The notes below the pieces were generated by a model. It saw only the letters and a program-made list of their open reading frames with translations. It was not told the origin of the DNA and made no database searches. A program made the translations under genes and the position numbers. This document shows, in pieces, positions 13,638 through 21,251 of a stretch of 21,662 nucleotides of DNA; positions within the stretch are counted from its first letter, which is position 1, and every line of letters starts with the position of its first letter. The stretch is from a virus: the IMG/VR virus record IMGVR_UViG_3300048772_000007, positions 1 to 21,662 of that record. One strand, given 5' to 3'.

Positions 13638-15122
13638 ATGGCGACACAGCCTCTTCCTCTTTCGATTCTTGCTGATGTGACGGTTTCCGTCACCCCGGCT
13701 GGCGTAGCAGTTCCGGCGTTCAACCAGTGGCTTGTCGTCGGCAATTCCGGTCGGCTTCCCTCCTATGGCGCGAACTCGCGTTGCGTCTTGATTCCCGGCG
13801 CTGAGTGGCAATCTGCGATGGTAGCACTGGGTTACCAGCCCACTGACCCCGAATATATTGGGATGGAGCAGTATTTTTCTCAGGATGCTCCTCCAGTGAC
13901 TCCTCCGCAGTACGCTTGGGTGGGATGCCAAGACCCGTCCGCAATCCAAACCATTCAGGTTGATTCGGGGTTCGGCGGAACTGGATGGGCTGCAAATGAC
14001 CAATTCCTTATTGCTCAAGGCGGCGCATCATACGGATACGGAAAGGTGCTTACCGAGACGGGCGGAGTAGTCCAGACCGTTGCTGTCGTTCCTGGAAAGC
14101 AAGGCACAGCCTACACCGTTGCCAATGGACTGACTTGTACGGCAGTCCTACCGAGTGTGGGCCTGAATCTCAAGGTCAACGTCACCGCGATAGGCGAGAC
14201 TCCCTTACAGGCCGTTACTGCCTGCCGCGTCAACCAGCCGAACTGGTATCTTGTTACCTGTCTCACCGCGACGGACTCTGACAACATCGCTATCACCGAA
14301 TACGCTCAGAGCGTCCAGCCTGCGATGCAGAACATCTATCAGACCTCTAGCGTATCTGCATTGTTTGGGCTTCCTGGGAACATCTTTACCACGCTCAAGA
14401 TTGGGAACTACAATCGCGGTCATGGGATGTATGCCACGACTCAAGGCGGATCGGCGCTGTTGAACGCATATCAGGCGTGCGCCGTTGCGGGCGTGGCAAT
14501 GGGCCTGAATACCGGCCTTGCCAACAGCAACTTCTCGCTGGCGGCAAAAACGCTTGTGGGGCAGACGCCGGTGAATGACGGGCCGGACACGAACACAGGC
14601 GCTCCGCTCACGTTCACCCAAATCAACACTTTCGCTGGAACACCTGGGCTTGGCTTCGGAAACAATGGAAATAGCTACAACGATTACGCCGCAAGCTATG
14701 AGTTCTACTATCAGGGCGTGAACGCGAATGGGTTGAGCTTCACAACGATTCTAGGCCTGGATATGCTGGCGGCTGATTGCCAGATTTCGATTCTGAATGT
14801 GCTCCAGGCGCTGCCCTCAATCCCGCAGACTGACCCCGGTCAGGCGCTCGTATTGAACGCGGTGCGTGGAGCTTGTGCAAGGTCGGCCAATCGTGGATTT
14901 ATCGCAGGCGGAACGTGGAATGGTGCGACGATTCCAACGCCTCCCGGTACAGGGTTAACGCCGGGTACGGCGCTCACAACGGGCTACTGGGTGGCTTCTC
15001 CTTCATTCTCTACGCAGTCGGCTCCAGATAGGGCGCTATTCAAGTCCATGCCGGTCTATGTGGCCGTGGTTTTGGCCGGAACACAGCAAAGCTTCTTAAT
15101 CGCAGTGAACGTGCAACAGTGA
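13638..15122 (+). CDS. Contractile tail sheath protein (DUF3383) with an extra beta domain
   Basis: This 494-residue protein has AGGAG at 13627-13631 ahead of ATG 13638. It matches DUF3383 sheath-like proteins: an N-terminal 'isdvv.v.vs....a......n..l.vg' region, YAWVGCQDPSAIQ (92-104), ETPLQAVTACRVNQPNWYLVTCLTATDSD, NYNRGHGMYATTQ near residue 257, and a C-terminus VYVAVVLAGTQQSFLIAVNVQQ. These form the contracting outer layer of the tail. Between about residues 105 and 186 lies a Gly/Thr/Val-rich segment (GFGGTGWAANDQF, GGVVQTVAVVPGKQGTAYT) that looks inserted, because the flanking parts read as one continuous DUF3383 motif. Confidence 0.82.
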   Translation: MATQPLPLSILADVTVSVTPAGVAVPAFNQWLVVGNSGRLPSYGANSRCVLIPGAEWQSAMVALGYQPTDPEYIGMEQYFSQDAPPVTPPQYAWVGCQDPSAIQTIQVDSGFGGTGWAANDQFLIAQGGASYGYGKVLTETGGVVQTVAVVPGKQGTAYTVANGLTCTAVLPSVGLNLKVNVTAIGETPLQAVTACRVNQPNWYLVTCLTATDSDNIAITEYAQSVQPAMQNIYQTSSVSALFGLPGNIFTTLKIGNYNRGHGMYATTQGGSALLNAYQACAVAGVAMGLNTGLANSNFSLAAKTLVGQTPVNDGPDTNTGAPLTFTQINTFAGTPGLGFGNNGNSYNDYAASYEFYYQGVNANGLSFTTILGLDMLAADCQISILNVLQALPSIPQTDPGQALVLNAVRGACARSANRGFIAGGTWNGATIPTPPGTGLTPGTALTTGYWVASPSFSTQSAPDRALFKSMPVYVAVVLAGTQQSFLIAVNVQQ

Positions 15123-15130
15123 GGTGATGT

Positions 15131-15586
15131 ATGGCATTCGGAACAACGACATATTCAGGCATGGGCGTAACCGGGGCTATCAATTCCCCGTATGCCGGAC
15201 CCTTCATTCTCGCTGGAGCTTTTCTTGGCCGTGGGAAAGTCACCGTCACGATGGAGCACGAATGGACAGAGAATGATATTTCTGTTGATGGCGCAGTGAT
15301 GGTTTCTGCAAGTATTGGGTTTCAGGGAATGGTTGAGATTGAATGTCAGCAAACTTCTTCGCTGAACTCATACCTCAAGGCTGCGCAGAATTCCCATCAA
15401 ACAGCACTTGCCAATATGGACCCAAGTCAGTGGGCCGCGATCTCTCTTGAACTTCAGAACCTCACTACAAACGATATGAGCGTCTGCACGGGAGTTTCGT
15501 TCACCAAGAAACCGCCATTGCCGATGGGTCCAAAAGGCGAGTACATCCGCTGGACTCTCCGCGCTGCTAACATTGCCAATCTGTAA
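15131..15586 (+). CDS. Tail tube protein (DUF3277-like)
   Basis: This 151-residue protein starts at ATG 15131 with GAGGTGAT just upstream. It is typical in size and position for the inner tube, immediately after the sheath. Pattern matches are SMG-like opening (GMGVTGAINSPYAG), VTVTMEHEWTENDISVDGAVMVSAS, GMVEIECQQTSSLNSYLKA, and GEYIRWTLRAANIANL at the end, resembling the alternating strands and central helix of contractile tail tubes. Hexamers would stack along the tape measure protein. A Shine-Dalgarno site for the next gene overlaps its stop. Confidence 0.75.
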   Translation: MAFGTTTYSGMGVTGAINSPYAGPFILAGAFLGRGKVTVTMEHEWTENDISVDGAVMVSASIGFQGMVEIECQQTSSLNSYLKAAQNSHQTALANMDPSQWAAISLELQNLTTNDMSVCTGVSFTKKPPLPMGPKGEYIRWTLRAANIANL

Positions 15587-15594
15587 GGAGACGC

Positions 15595-16077
15595 ATGGAT
15601 CATAAAGACGTTCAAATCGGCGAATCTTCCTACCGCATAGGTCGCATGAAGGCGGCAGACGGTAGCTGGATTGCTACGACATTCGCAAAGCGGTATCGGG
15701 AATACAGAGAGGCAAATCCGTTTCCTGAACCAGATCCGAATGCTGAACCTACGACTCCTGTTCCTGCGGAACTCGGATATATGCTCTCGGCCCAATTTCT
15801 TGCTGAACAACTATCGAGAACCGAGTACACGGAAATGCAAACGCTCTGCCTTTCGGTATGCGGGCGTTACAGCAACAAAACAGGTTCTCCGCTTTCTCTT
15901 CCGATCTTGCTTCCGAATGGTGCATGGGCAATACCGGAACTTGAGTACGATGGGCCAACAATTCTGCAACTGACAAAGGAGACATTGGCATTCAATATCG
16001 CCCCTTTTTTTCCAGGAGCCGGGTCAGTAGGGACGACTCCGGCGACGGATTCGAGTCAACTGAGTTCCCAAACCTAG
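15595..16077 (+). CDS. Tail assembly chaperone, zero-frame product (G-like)
   Basis: This 160-residue protein has AAGGAG at 15586-15591 before ATG 15595. It lies between the tube and tape measure genes, where most tailed phages encode a chaperone pair that coats the tape measure before tube polymerisation. The opening YRIGRMKAADGSW and central helical region (LSAQFLAEQLSRTEYTEMQ) fit chaperones of DUF3383-type phages. After residue 139 the sequence turns into a low-complexity Ser/Thr/Gly tail, exactly at the predicted frameshift site. It is expected to be made in excess over the extended form. Confidence 0.75.
   Translation: MDHKDVQIGESSYRIGRMKAADGSWIATTFAKRYREYREANPFPEPDPNAEPTTPVPAELGYMLSAQFLAEQLSRTEYTEMQTLCLSVCGRYSNKTGSPLSLPILLPNGAWAIPELEYDGPTILQLTKETLAFNIAPFFPGAGSVGTTPATDSSQLSSQT
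16005..16043 (+). promoter_or_regulatory. Programmed -1 ribosomal frameshift signal
   Basis: TTTTTTT at 16005-16011 sits in the exact reading register of a slippery heptamer (T TTT TTT, with zero-frame codons at 16006 and 16009). After a six-base spacer, GCCGGGTC (16018-16025) pairs with GACTCCGGC (16035-16043), forming an 8-base-pair stem with one bulged C and a 9-base loop, suitable as a stimulator. The -1 frame then stays open to a stop at 16241. Confidence 0.8.
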
Positions 16078-16241
16078 ACCCGTTTCTGTGGCGTCCCGTG
16101 CTGGCCGGAGTTTGGACGCATCGGGATATTGTTGAAGGTGTATTCACGTTTCAGGATTTGTGCGAGGCGCATGAATATCTTGACGTGAAGGAAAAGAACG
16201 AGGCCGACTTCCGCGCATGGAGAGCGGCAAAGGAGGCATAG
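16011..16241 (+). CDS. Tail assembly chaperone, -1 frameshift extension (GT-type, T part)
   Basis: This stretch has no suitable start of its own but is open in the -1 frame from the slip site to TAG 16239-16241. The fused product would have 139 residues of the upstream gene plus 76 here, 215 in total. The extension contains DPFLWRPVLAGVWTHRDIV followed by FTFQDLCEAHEYLDVKEKNE, which resembles the DUF6889 group of small tail proteins ('lRPv..g.w....l.dG.lTl.dl...he.Ldv..en'). In lambda the analogous T domain recruits tube subunits to the G-coated tape measure. The next gene's ribosome site AAAGGAGG lies inside its end. Confidence 0.78.
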   Translation, partial: SRSRVSRDDSGDGFESTEFPNLDPFLWRPVLAGVWTHRDIVEGVFTFQDLCEAHEYLDVKEKNEADFRAWRAAKEA

Positions 16242-16243
16242 AG

Positions 16244-17806
16244 ATGGCCGATGTAATCAAATCTTATCTAATCAGTCTCTCTGCCTCCACAGATAAAGCA
16301 TCCTTCGACAAATTCACCCAAGCAATGACCGGCGCGGAGAAAACCGTCGCGTCATCTGTAGGTGGGATACTCAGTAAATTCCTTGCATTTGAAGTGGCCG
16401 GAATAGCCGCCTTTGCATCCGTTGGTTTTGGGATTATAGGATACCTAGATAAATTAGCAATGCTGGATCGCAAGCAGCAAATCCTCGCCATGCAGAACAT
16501 GATGAGCGTACAGCAATATCGCTCTCTCTCGATGGCTCTGGATACGATGGGCGTTTCTATAGAAGATGTGATCTGGGGAACGAATGAAATGAAAGAGCAG
16601 TTTCATGGACTAATTCAAGACCAAAAACAGTTGGCCGCGATGGTTGGTCCTAATTACGAAGGTTCGATGAAACAGATACGGGGAGTTATATACGAGTTCC
16701 AACGCCTTGAACTCAAAGCTAAATGGTTTGGCATGAAGTTTGCAGAGGACTTGCTTGGAAAAGTAGGATTCGGTGGAGGTGGAATTGAATTACAGCTTGA
16801 ACGTCTGAACGATTTTGTTATGAAGAATATGCCCCATTGGTCGGACGTTCTCAGTACGGACGTGATCCCGTATTTTACTGACCTATGGAATTTAATGAAG
16901 GAATTGAAACTTGTAGCAGGGGAGTTTGAAGTTGGATTTGTGCATCTCATGGGCGCAATGTCAGGCGACGATGCGTTAAAGAACTCGAAGGGGAGTTTTG
17001 AAGACCTGTCTAAATCTATTGGAATGGCGGCTCACGAGTTCGGAGTTATACTTGAGATACTTCCTAAGATAGCCACTATACTTATTCCCCTTATGGAAGA
17101 GTCCGTAGATGCACTTACGGGCGTTTCTGAATTCATGAGCGGCCATCCATTCAAAGCGAAAGAGGATTTCGACAGGGCGCGTTCGCACGGGGATGAAGTT
17201 ACTAAACAGATGGTAGGACTCAAGGACTGGTTTGCATCTAATCCATTTTCGTATGCTCCATCAGCGAACAGTGATTTGTTAAGCCAGATAAGCGGATCAT
17301 CTCCTGACTTCATAAAGTTAGTTCATGGCGTTGCGATGGCCGAGTCTGGGGACCGGCAATATGATAGCTCTGGAAAAGTAATACTTGGTCCGCCAATTGC
17401 GGGGACAACGGATCGCGCCATAGGACGGATGCAGTTAATGCCTTCCACGGCTAAAATGCTCGGTGTTGACCCGTATGACACAGGGCAGAACATTGAGGGC
17501 GGAGAGAAATATCTTCTCCAACTTCTCCAAAAGCATGGGGGAAATGTTTGGGACACATTGGCCGAATATGGAGGATTCAGAACAAGTTCTCCATCTAATT
17601 ATGTGCACCGCGTGGAGCAGGCGGGTGGATTAACGATTGGCAGCATCACTATAAATTCTGCTCCTAATCTTACGCCGGAGCAGCACAAGCAAGTGATTGT
17701 ATCTGCACTGGACCAGCATACTCGGGACTTTTTACGAAAGGGAGCAATTCTTAGGGAAAGAGAGCGCCAGGGATTGACAATACAGCTTAACGGGGCGCAT
17801 CAATAA
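16244..17806 (+). CDS. Tail tape measure protein with C-terminal lytic transglycosylase domain
   Basis: ATG 16244 is chosen because AAAGGAGG (16229-16236) lies seven bases ahead; the in-frame ATG at 16217 lies inside the chaperone extension and lacks this site. The 520-residue protein starts with helical sequence, has a hydrophobic stretch (FLAFEVAGIAAFASVGFGIIGYL, split here as FLAFEVAGIAAF and ASVGFGIIGYL, ~45-68) that could cross a membrane, and continues helical to ~340. Residues ~355-450 are a soluble-lytic-transglycosylase fold: AMAESGD (E367 likely catalytic), IGRMQLMPSTAKMLG, GGEKYLLQLLQKHGG and LAEYGGF. It sets tail length and would open peptidoglycan during DNA injection. Confidence 0.85.
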   Translation: MADVIKSYLISLSASTDKASFDKFTQAMTGAEKTVASSVGGILSKFLAFEVAGIAAFASVGFGIIGYLDKLAMLDRKQQILAMQNMMSVQQYRSLSMALDTMGVSIEDVIWGTNEMKEQFHGLIQDQKQLAAMVGPNYEGSMKQIRGVIYEFQRLELKAKWFGMKFAEDLLGKVGFGGGGIELQLERLNDFVMKNMPHWSDVLSTDVIPYFTDLWNLMKELKLVAGEFEVGFVHLMGAMSGDDALKNSKGSFEDLSKSIGMAAHEFGVILEILPKIATILIPLMEESVDALTGVSEFMSGHPFKAKEDFDRARSHGDEVTKQMVGLKDWFASNPFSYAPSANSDLLSQISGSSPDFIKLVHGVAMAESGDRQYDSSGKVILGPPIAGTTDRAIGRMQLMPSTAKMLGVDPYDTGQNIEGGEKYLLQLLQKHGGNVWDTLAEYGGFRTSSPSNYVHRVEQAGGLTIGSITINSAPNLTPEQHKQVIVSALDQHTRDFLRKGAILRERERQGLTIQLNGAHQ

Positions 17807-18693
17807 TGGGCGGCATGATTATTCCCGCAGCCACATCCGCCGCGATTGCAGGCGCTGGGGAGATAATCGTCTACGCCGTTACCTCGGCGAAGGCGGCGGC
17901 AATGAAAGCCTCTATTGCCGCATCAGTTCCCGCTGCAAATCCGTTCCGGCCTCCGCAGTGGAGTTCTCCCGCGCTCACGATGATTACCGTTCCCGCATCT
18001 TACGTGAATTCGCAGTCGGCAGGTTCTGCCAATCCACTTAACGCTGTCTCAGGTTCTTCTCCGGCAGTACCAGCCAATACGACTCCTCAATTTCTCGTAT
18101 TCGATGGCGTGATGCGGGTTTCTCATTCTCAACCCATGACGGCAACAGAGCATCCCATTCAAGATGCGGCGAACCTTACCGATCACATCCGGGCGAATCA
18201 GGCAACTATCACGATGGATGTGTTGATGACTGACGTTCTGCCTGCGTATGCCGTTGGTCAATGGGTAGGGAACGCATCAAAGTCTATTTCATGTTTTGAT
18301 ACGCTTGACGCTCTCCGTCTTGCGCGTGTTCCACTCACGTTGACAACGCGCCTGAAAACCTACTCTCCGGTTTTTATTATGAATGTCATCCCGGATGATA
18401 CGGCGCAAACACAATTCGGACTGCGTTGTCGAGTTGAGTTCAAGCAGATGTTTCTATTCAGCGTGGCTACTCAGACGAACAGCGCACGCAACCAGACTAC
18501 AGGAAGCAGTGCTGTCGGCACAACCGCTGTGCAGCCCGTAACTAGTGGCGTGACAGCACAGAATGGTATGCCTTCTTCTTCGACAGGCGTTCAATCATCT
18601 TCCGCAATTCAGACACAGAGCGACACGGTGATAGGCGCGGGAAATTGGAGTAGCAACAACACGGGGCAGTTAACAGAGGGACCTTTAGGCTAG
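17806..18693 (+). CDS. Dit-like baseplate/tail protein
   Basis: This 295-residue protein starts at ATG 17806, sharing one base with the tape measure stop. The N-terminus is Ala-rich. The core (about residues 98-225) has the pattern of a Dit-like N-terminal domain: FDGVMRVSHSQPMTATEHPIQDAANLTDHI, then ITMDVLMTDV, CFDTLDALRLARVPLTLTTRL, YSPVFIMNV and FGLRCRVEFKQMFLF. The last 70 residues are a Ser/Thr/Gln/Gly-rich low-complexity tail. Dit-like proteins form the ring joining tube and baseplate hub. The order tape measure, Dit-like, plug, hub, spike supports this. Confidence 0.72.
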   Translation: MGGMIIPAATSAAIAGAGEIIVYAVTSAKAAAMKASIAASVPAANPFRPPQWSSPALTMITVPASYVNSQSAGSANPLNAVSGSSPAVPANTTPQFLVFDGVMRVSHSQPMTATEHPIQDAANLTDHIRANQATITMDVLMTDVLPAYAVGQWVGNASKSISCFDTLDALRLARVPLTLTTRLKTYSPVFIMNVIPDDTAQTQFGLRCRVEFKQMFLFSVATQTNSARNQTTGSSAVGTTAVQPVTSGVTAQNGMPSSSTGVQSSSAIQTQSDTVIGAGNWSSNNTGQLTEGPLG

Positions 18694-18695
18694 GT

Positions 18696-19031
18696 ATGGC
18701 ACAGATTATTCCATTGACGAACGCTCCGAACCAGACGCTAAACGTAGCTCTGAATGTCAATGGAGGAGTCATGCGCCTCGGCCTGTTCATCACCTATAGC
18801 GAGATGGCACAGTATTGGATCATGTCGATCTCAGACTCGCAAGGAAATCTGTTGCTCTCTTCTATCCCGATGGTGACAGGCTCATGGCCCGCCGCGAATC
18901 TTTTAGCGCAGTTCGGCTATCTGAATATCGGGAGCGCGTACATCATCAATCTAGGGCAGGTGCCGGACGATTACCCGAACTCAAACGAATTAGGGTCGAA
19001 TTTCTTATTGTTGTGGGATGACAATGTATGA
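18696..19031 (+). CDS. Baseplate plug-like protein (cyanophage Pam3 gp18 type)
   Basis: This 111-residue beta-rich protein starts at ATG 18696, two bases after the previous stop. Its pattern fits the Pam3 gp18-like family: IIPLTNAPNQTLNVALNVNG, MRLGLFITYSEMAQYWIMSISDSQGN, then LLSSIPMVTGSWPAANLLAQFGYL and the Asp/Pro region before FLLLWDD. In Pam3 the protein sits in the baseplate centre. The stop overlaps the hub gene by four bases (ATGA). The call comes from pattern, length and order rather than catalytic residues. Confidence 0.7.
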   Translation: MAQIIPLTNAPNQTLNVALNVNGGVMRLGLFITYSEMAQYWIMSISDSQGNLLLSSIPMVTGSWPAANLLAQFGYLNIGSAYIINLGQVPDDYPNSNELGSNFLLLWDDNV

Positions 19032-20065
19032 GCACTCAATATAGCCCGGTTTCGCAGATACCAAACTTCGGTAGGGCATGGAGCCTCACTGTCGCGAACC
19101 CTGCTAATAGTGCAGGCGTTCCACTAACCTACACCCTCGACTCGCAGACTTGGCAACCAGAGACGATGCGAATTGTTTTTGAGGTAAACATTCTAGGGTA
19201 CTCATCAAAAGGAGGATATTGGACGGCCATGATTGAACTCTGGAATCTGAGTGCCGATATAGTTCAGAGCTTCCTTTATGGTCAAGGGGCAACCGTAACA
19301 CTATCCGCCGGATTCCAGGCTGGTCCTTACGGAGTCATATTCCAAGGGACGGTTTATCAAGCTCTATATGAACGTGTTGAGGTAGTTGATTCCAAGGTCA
19401 CTCTCATGTGCTATACGGGCATGAAAGAGACGATTGCAAACTTTGCTGTTTTGCGGGGCGACGCGCAAATGACGCAGGCTGCTATTGTTGCGAAGATGGC
19501 GGCAGGGTCGCAGAATCCCTTTCCTATCGACCCGGCTTCGCAGACGGCCCTAAGTAAGTTGTCAACGACTCCCTATCCGCGTGCGCGTGCGTATTTTGGC
19601 GATCCCCACGATTTCATTGACCGGGTTACGACAGCCAATAATATGCAGTCATGGTACGGGTTTGACGGCTTAGGAATTAGCGTTATGTCTGACCAGAATT
19701 CTGTCAGCACGATTACCTACACTCCATCGACAGGGATTCTCGGAACTCCGCAGCAAACAGTCATCAATGGAATTGCGGACGGAGTTCAATTCCGCGTTCT
19801 GCTTGACCCGCGCTTGAAAGTTACAATTCCGAGGATGCAGGTGAGTATCACAGATTCGCAGATTAAGCAGATTCAGTATGTTCCTCCAGGATACCGTCAT
19901 CTGTTGGACCCAAACGGACTATACCTTGTGAACGCTTTGCAGTTCCGAGGAGACAGCCGAGGGAATATGTGGGAGACGGAAATAGTAGCATTTATCTCTA
20001 TCGGTGGACTTGCGGCAATGATTGACCAACCGGGGCTGACACTTGATCCGAGGTCTGCACGATGA
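19028..20065 (+). CDS. Baseplate hub protein (gp27/gp44-like)
   Basis: This 345-residue protein overlaps the plug gene by four bases and the spike gene by four. It has the hub pattern of two related beta-barrel domains: IVFEVNILGYSSKGGYWTAMIELWNLSADIV with GATVTLSAGFQAGPYGVIFQGTVYQ near the N-terminus, an intermediate helical region (DAQMTQAAIVAKMA), HDFIDRVTTANNMQSWYGFDGLGISVM, and the C-terminal YVPPGYRHLLDPNGLYLVNALQFRGDSRGNMWETEI. In contractile tails this trimer anchors the spike and joins the tube to the baseplate. No enzymatic motif is seen. Position between plug and gp138-like spike makes the call secure. Confidence 0.75.
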   Translation: MSTQYSPVSQIPNFGRAWSLTVANPANSAGVPLTYTLDSQTWQPETMRIVFEVNILGYSSKGGYWTAMIELWNLSADIVQSFLYGQGATVTLSAGFQAGPYGVIFQGTVYQALYERVEVVDSKVTLMCYTGMKETIANFAVLRGDAQMTQAAIVAKMAAGSQNPFPIDPASQTALSKLSTTPYPRARAYFGDPHDFIDRVTTANNMQSWYGFDGLGISVMSDQNSVSTITYTPSTGILGTPQQTVINGIADGVQFRVLLDPRLKVTIPRMQVSITDSQIKQIQYVPPGYRHLLDPNGLYLVNALQFRGDSRGNMWETEIVAFISIGGLAAMIDQPGLTLDPRSAR

Positions 20066-20850
20066 CTACCTTACCGATGATTCCGTTGCAGCATCGAATG
20101 AGCATCCAGTCGGCTCCAATTGAACTTGCGCTACATCAATTCGAGTGCAACTTCTGGTGCCATATTCCGGCTATCGTTGTTGCCAATCCCCAAGGTAACG
20201 CTTTTAACCCGCAGAAGATGACTGTCTCTGTTCAGCCTACGATAAAGGAAGTCATCAGGAATGGGGCGGTCCCTACGATTACCTCTCTGCCAATCCTTGA
20301 TGATGTGCCGATTAAGATTCCTACGGGAGGAGGATGGAGTCTCACGCTTCCAATCAAAATTGGAGACGAGTGTGAACTGTCGTTTCAGGACATGGCCTTC
20401 GATATGTGGTGGCAGAATGGCGGGGTTCAGAAACAACCGGACGGCGCACTCTTCCGACACGACGTTGGTGATGCCTTCGCTGAATTCGGAGTTAGAAGTG
20501 TTCCAAACGTAATCCCAAACTACTCAACCACTAGCGCACAGCTTCGCAACGACAGTGGTCTTGTGGTGATTGATTTGGCTACAGCGGGAATTACAATCAC
20601 TTCTCCATCGTTGAATGTGATGGACTTGCTGATTATTCCTTTCGTTGGAACGCCAAACTTCAAGTCTCCGCTTGGAACTGGCGTCTATAGCGTAGCGGGG
20701 ATGCCGATTCCGTTAGCTCCATTGGCCGGGGTTGGAGCGAGGGCGTTTGTCACTGACGCAATAGCTAACACATTTCAGGCTCCGTATGTCGGCGGCGGGA
20801 GTTACGCATTGCCAGTATATTCAGACGGAACAGGATGGTTCATAGGATGA
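20062..20850 (+). CDS. Baseplate spike protein (gp138 N-terminal domain)
   Basis: This 262-residue protein starts at ATG 20062 in the hub stop. The gp138-type OB-fold domain is clear: FWCHIPAIVVANPQGNAF, MTVSVQPTIKEV, LPILDDVPIKIPTGGGWSL, IKIGDECELSFQDMAFDMWW and ALFRHDVGDAFAEFGV. The C-terminal ~100 residues run from a Thr/Ser-rich strand region to an Ala/Gly-rich tip ending ARAFVTDAIANTFQ and GGGSYALPVYSDGTGWFIG, a shape common for spike tips. The trimer would pierce the outer membrane or cell surface on contraction. It overlaps the gp25-like gene by four bases. Confidence 0.82.
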   Translation: MTTLPMIPLQHRMSIQSAPIELALHQFECNFWCHIPAIVVANPQGNAFNPQKMTVSVQPTIKEVIRNGAVPTITSLPILDDVPIKIPTGGGWSLTLPIKIGDECELSFQDMAFDMWWQNGGVQKQPDGALFRHDVGDAFAEFGVRSVPNVIPNYSTTSAQLRNDSGLVVIDLATAGITITSPSLNVMDLLIIPFVGTPNFKSPLGTGVYSVAGMPIPLAPLAGVGARAFVTDAIANTFQAPYVGGGSYALPVYSDGTGWFIG

Positions 20851-21251
20851 GCACACCGACGATCATGGTTCAACAAAATGCGATGCCTCAGAACGATCCT
20901 GTCGAAGGAGCGAATGGGCCAGTGTTTCTTTCAGATCTTGACGCTGTGGCGCAAATCATCTATACGACTCTTCGGCTGCTCTTGGGAGAGTGGTGGGAGA
21001 ATCTGACTATTGGTTTTCCGCTCTTCCAGTCGCTCATCGGCTCTAGCGGTTCCCCGACCAATCAGGCCGGGGTCATGCTCATCATTCAGCAGACGATTCT
21101 CTCCTGTCCGTATGTCTTGCAAATCATTGATTTTAGCTTCGTACACAACACGGCAACACTCAATTCCACCTTTACGGCAACCGTAAGTACGCAATTTGGT
21201 AATCTGATAGTAAGCAACGCGCCCGGTTCCAGCGCACAGGTGACAGCATAA
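20847..21251 (+). CDS. Baseplate wedge protein (gp25/gpW-like)
   Basis: ATG 20847 is taken as start because it forms an ATGA overlap with the spike stop, the pattern used repeatedly in this operon; an in-frame ATG at 20835 lies further inside the spike gene. The 134-residue protein has the gp25-like order: DLDAVAQIIYTTLRLLLGEWW, GFPLFQSLIGSSGS, a helix with QAGVMLIIQQTILSCPYV and IIDFSFVHN before paired strands (NSTFTATVSTQFGNLIVSN). The family forms part of the baseplate wedge and nucleates sheath assembly. Its stop shares one base with the next ATG. Confidence 0.75.
   Translation: MSTPTIMVQQNAMPQNDPVEGANGPVFLSDLDAVAQIIYTTLRLLLGEWWENLTIGFPLFQSLIGSSGSPTNQAGVMLIIQQTILSCPYVLQIIDFSFVHNTATLNSTFTATVSTQFGNLIVSNAPGSSAQVTA

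Noticed and set aside
16217-16243. Upstream ATG start for the tape measure gene.
   Set aside because: It lies inside the chaperone extension with no ribosome site, while AAAGGAGG lies seven bases before ATG 16244.
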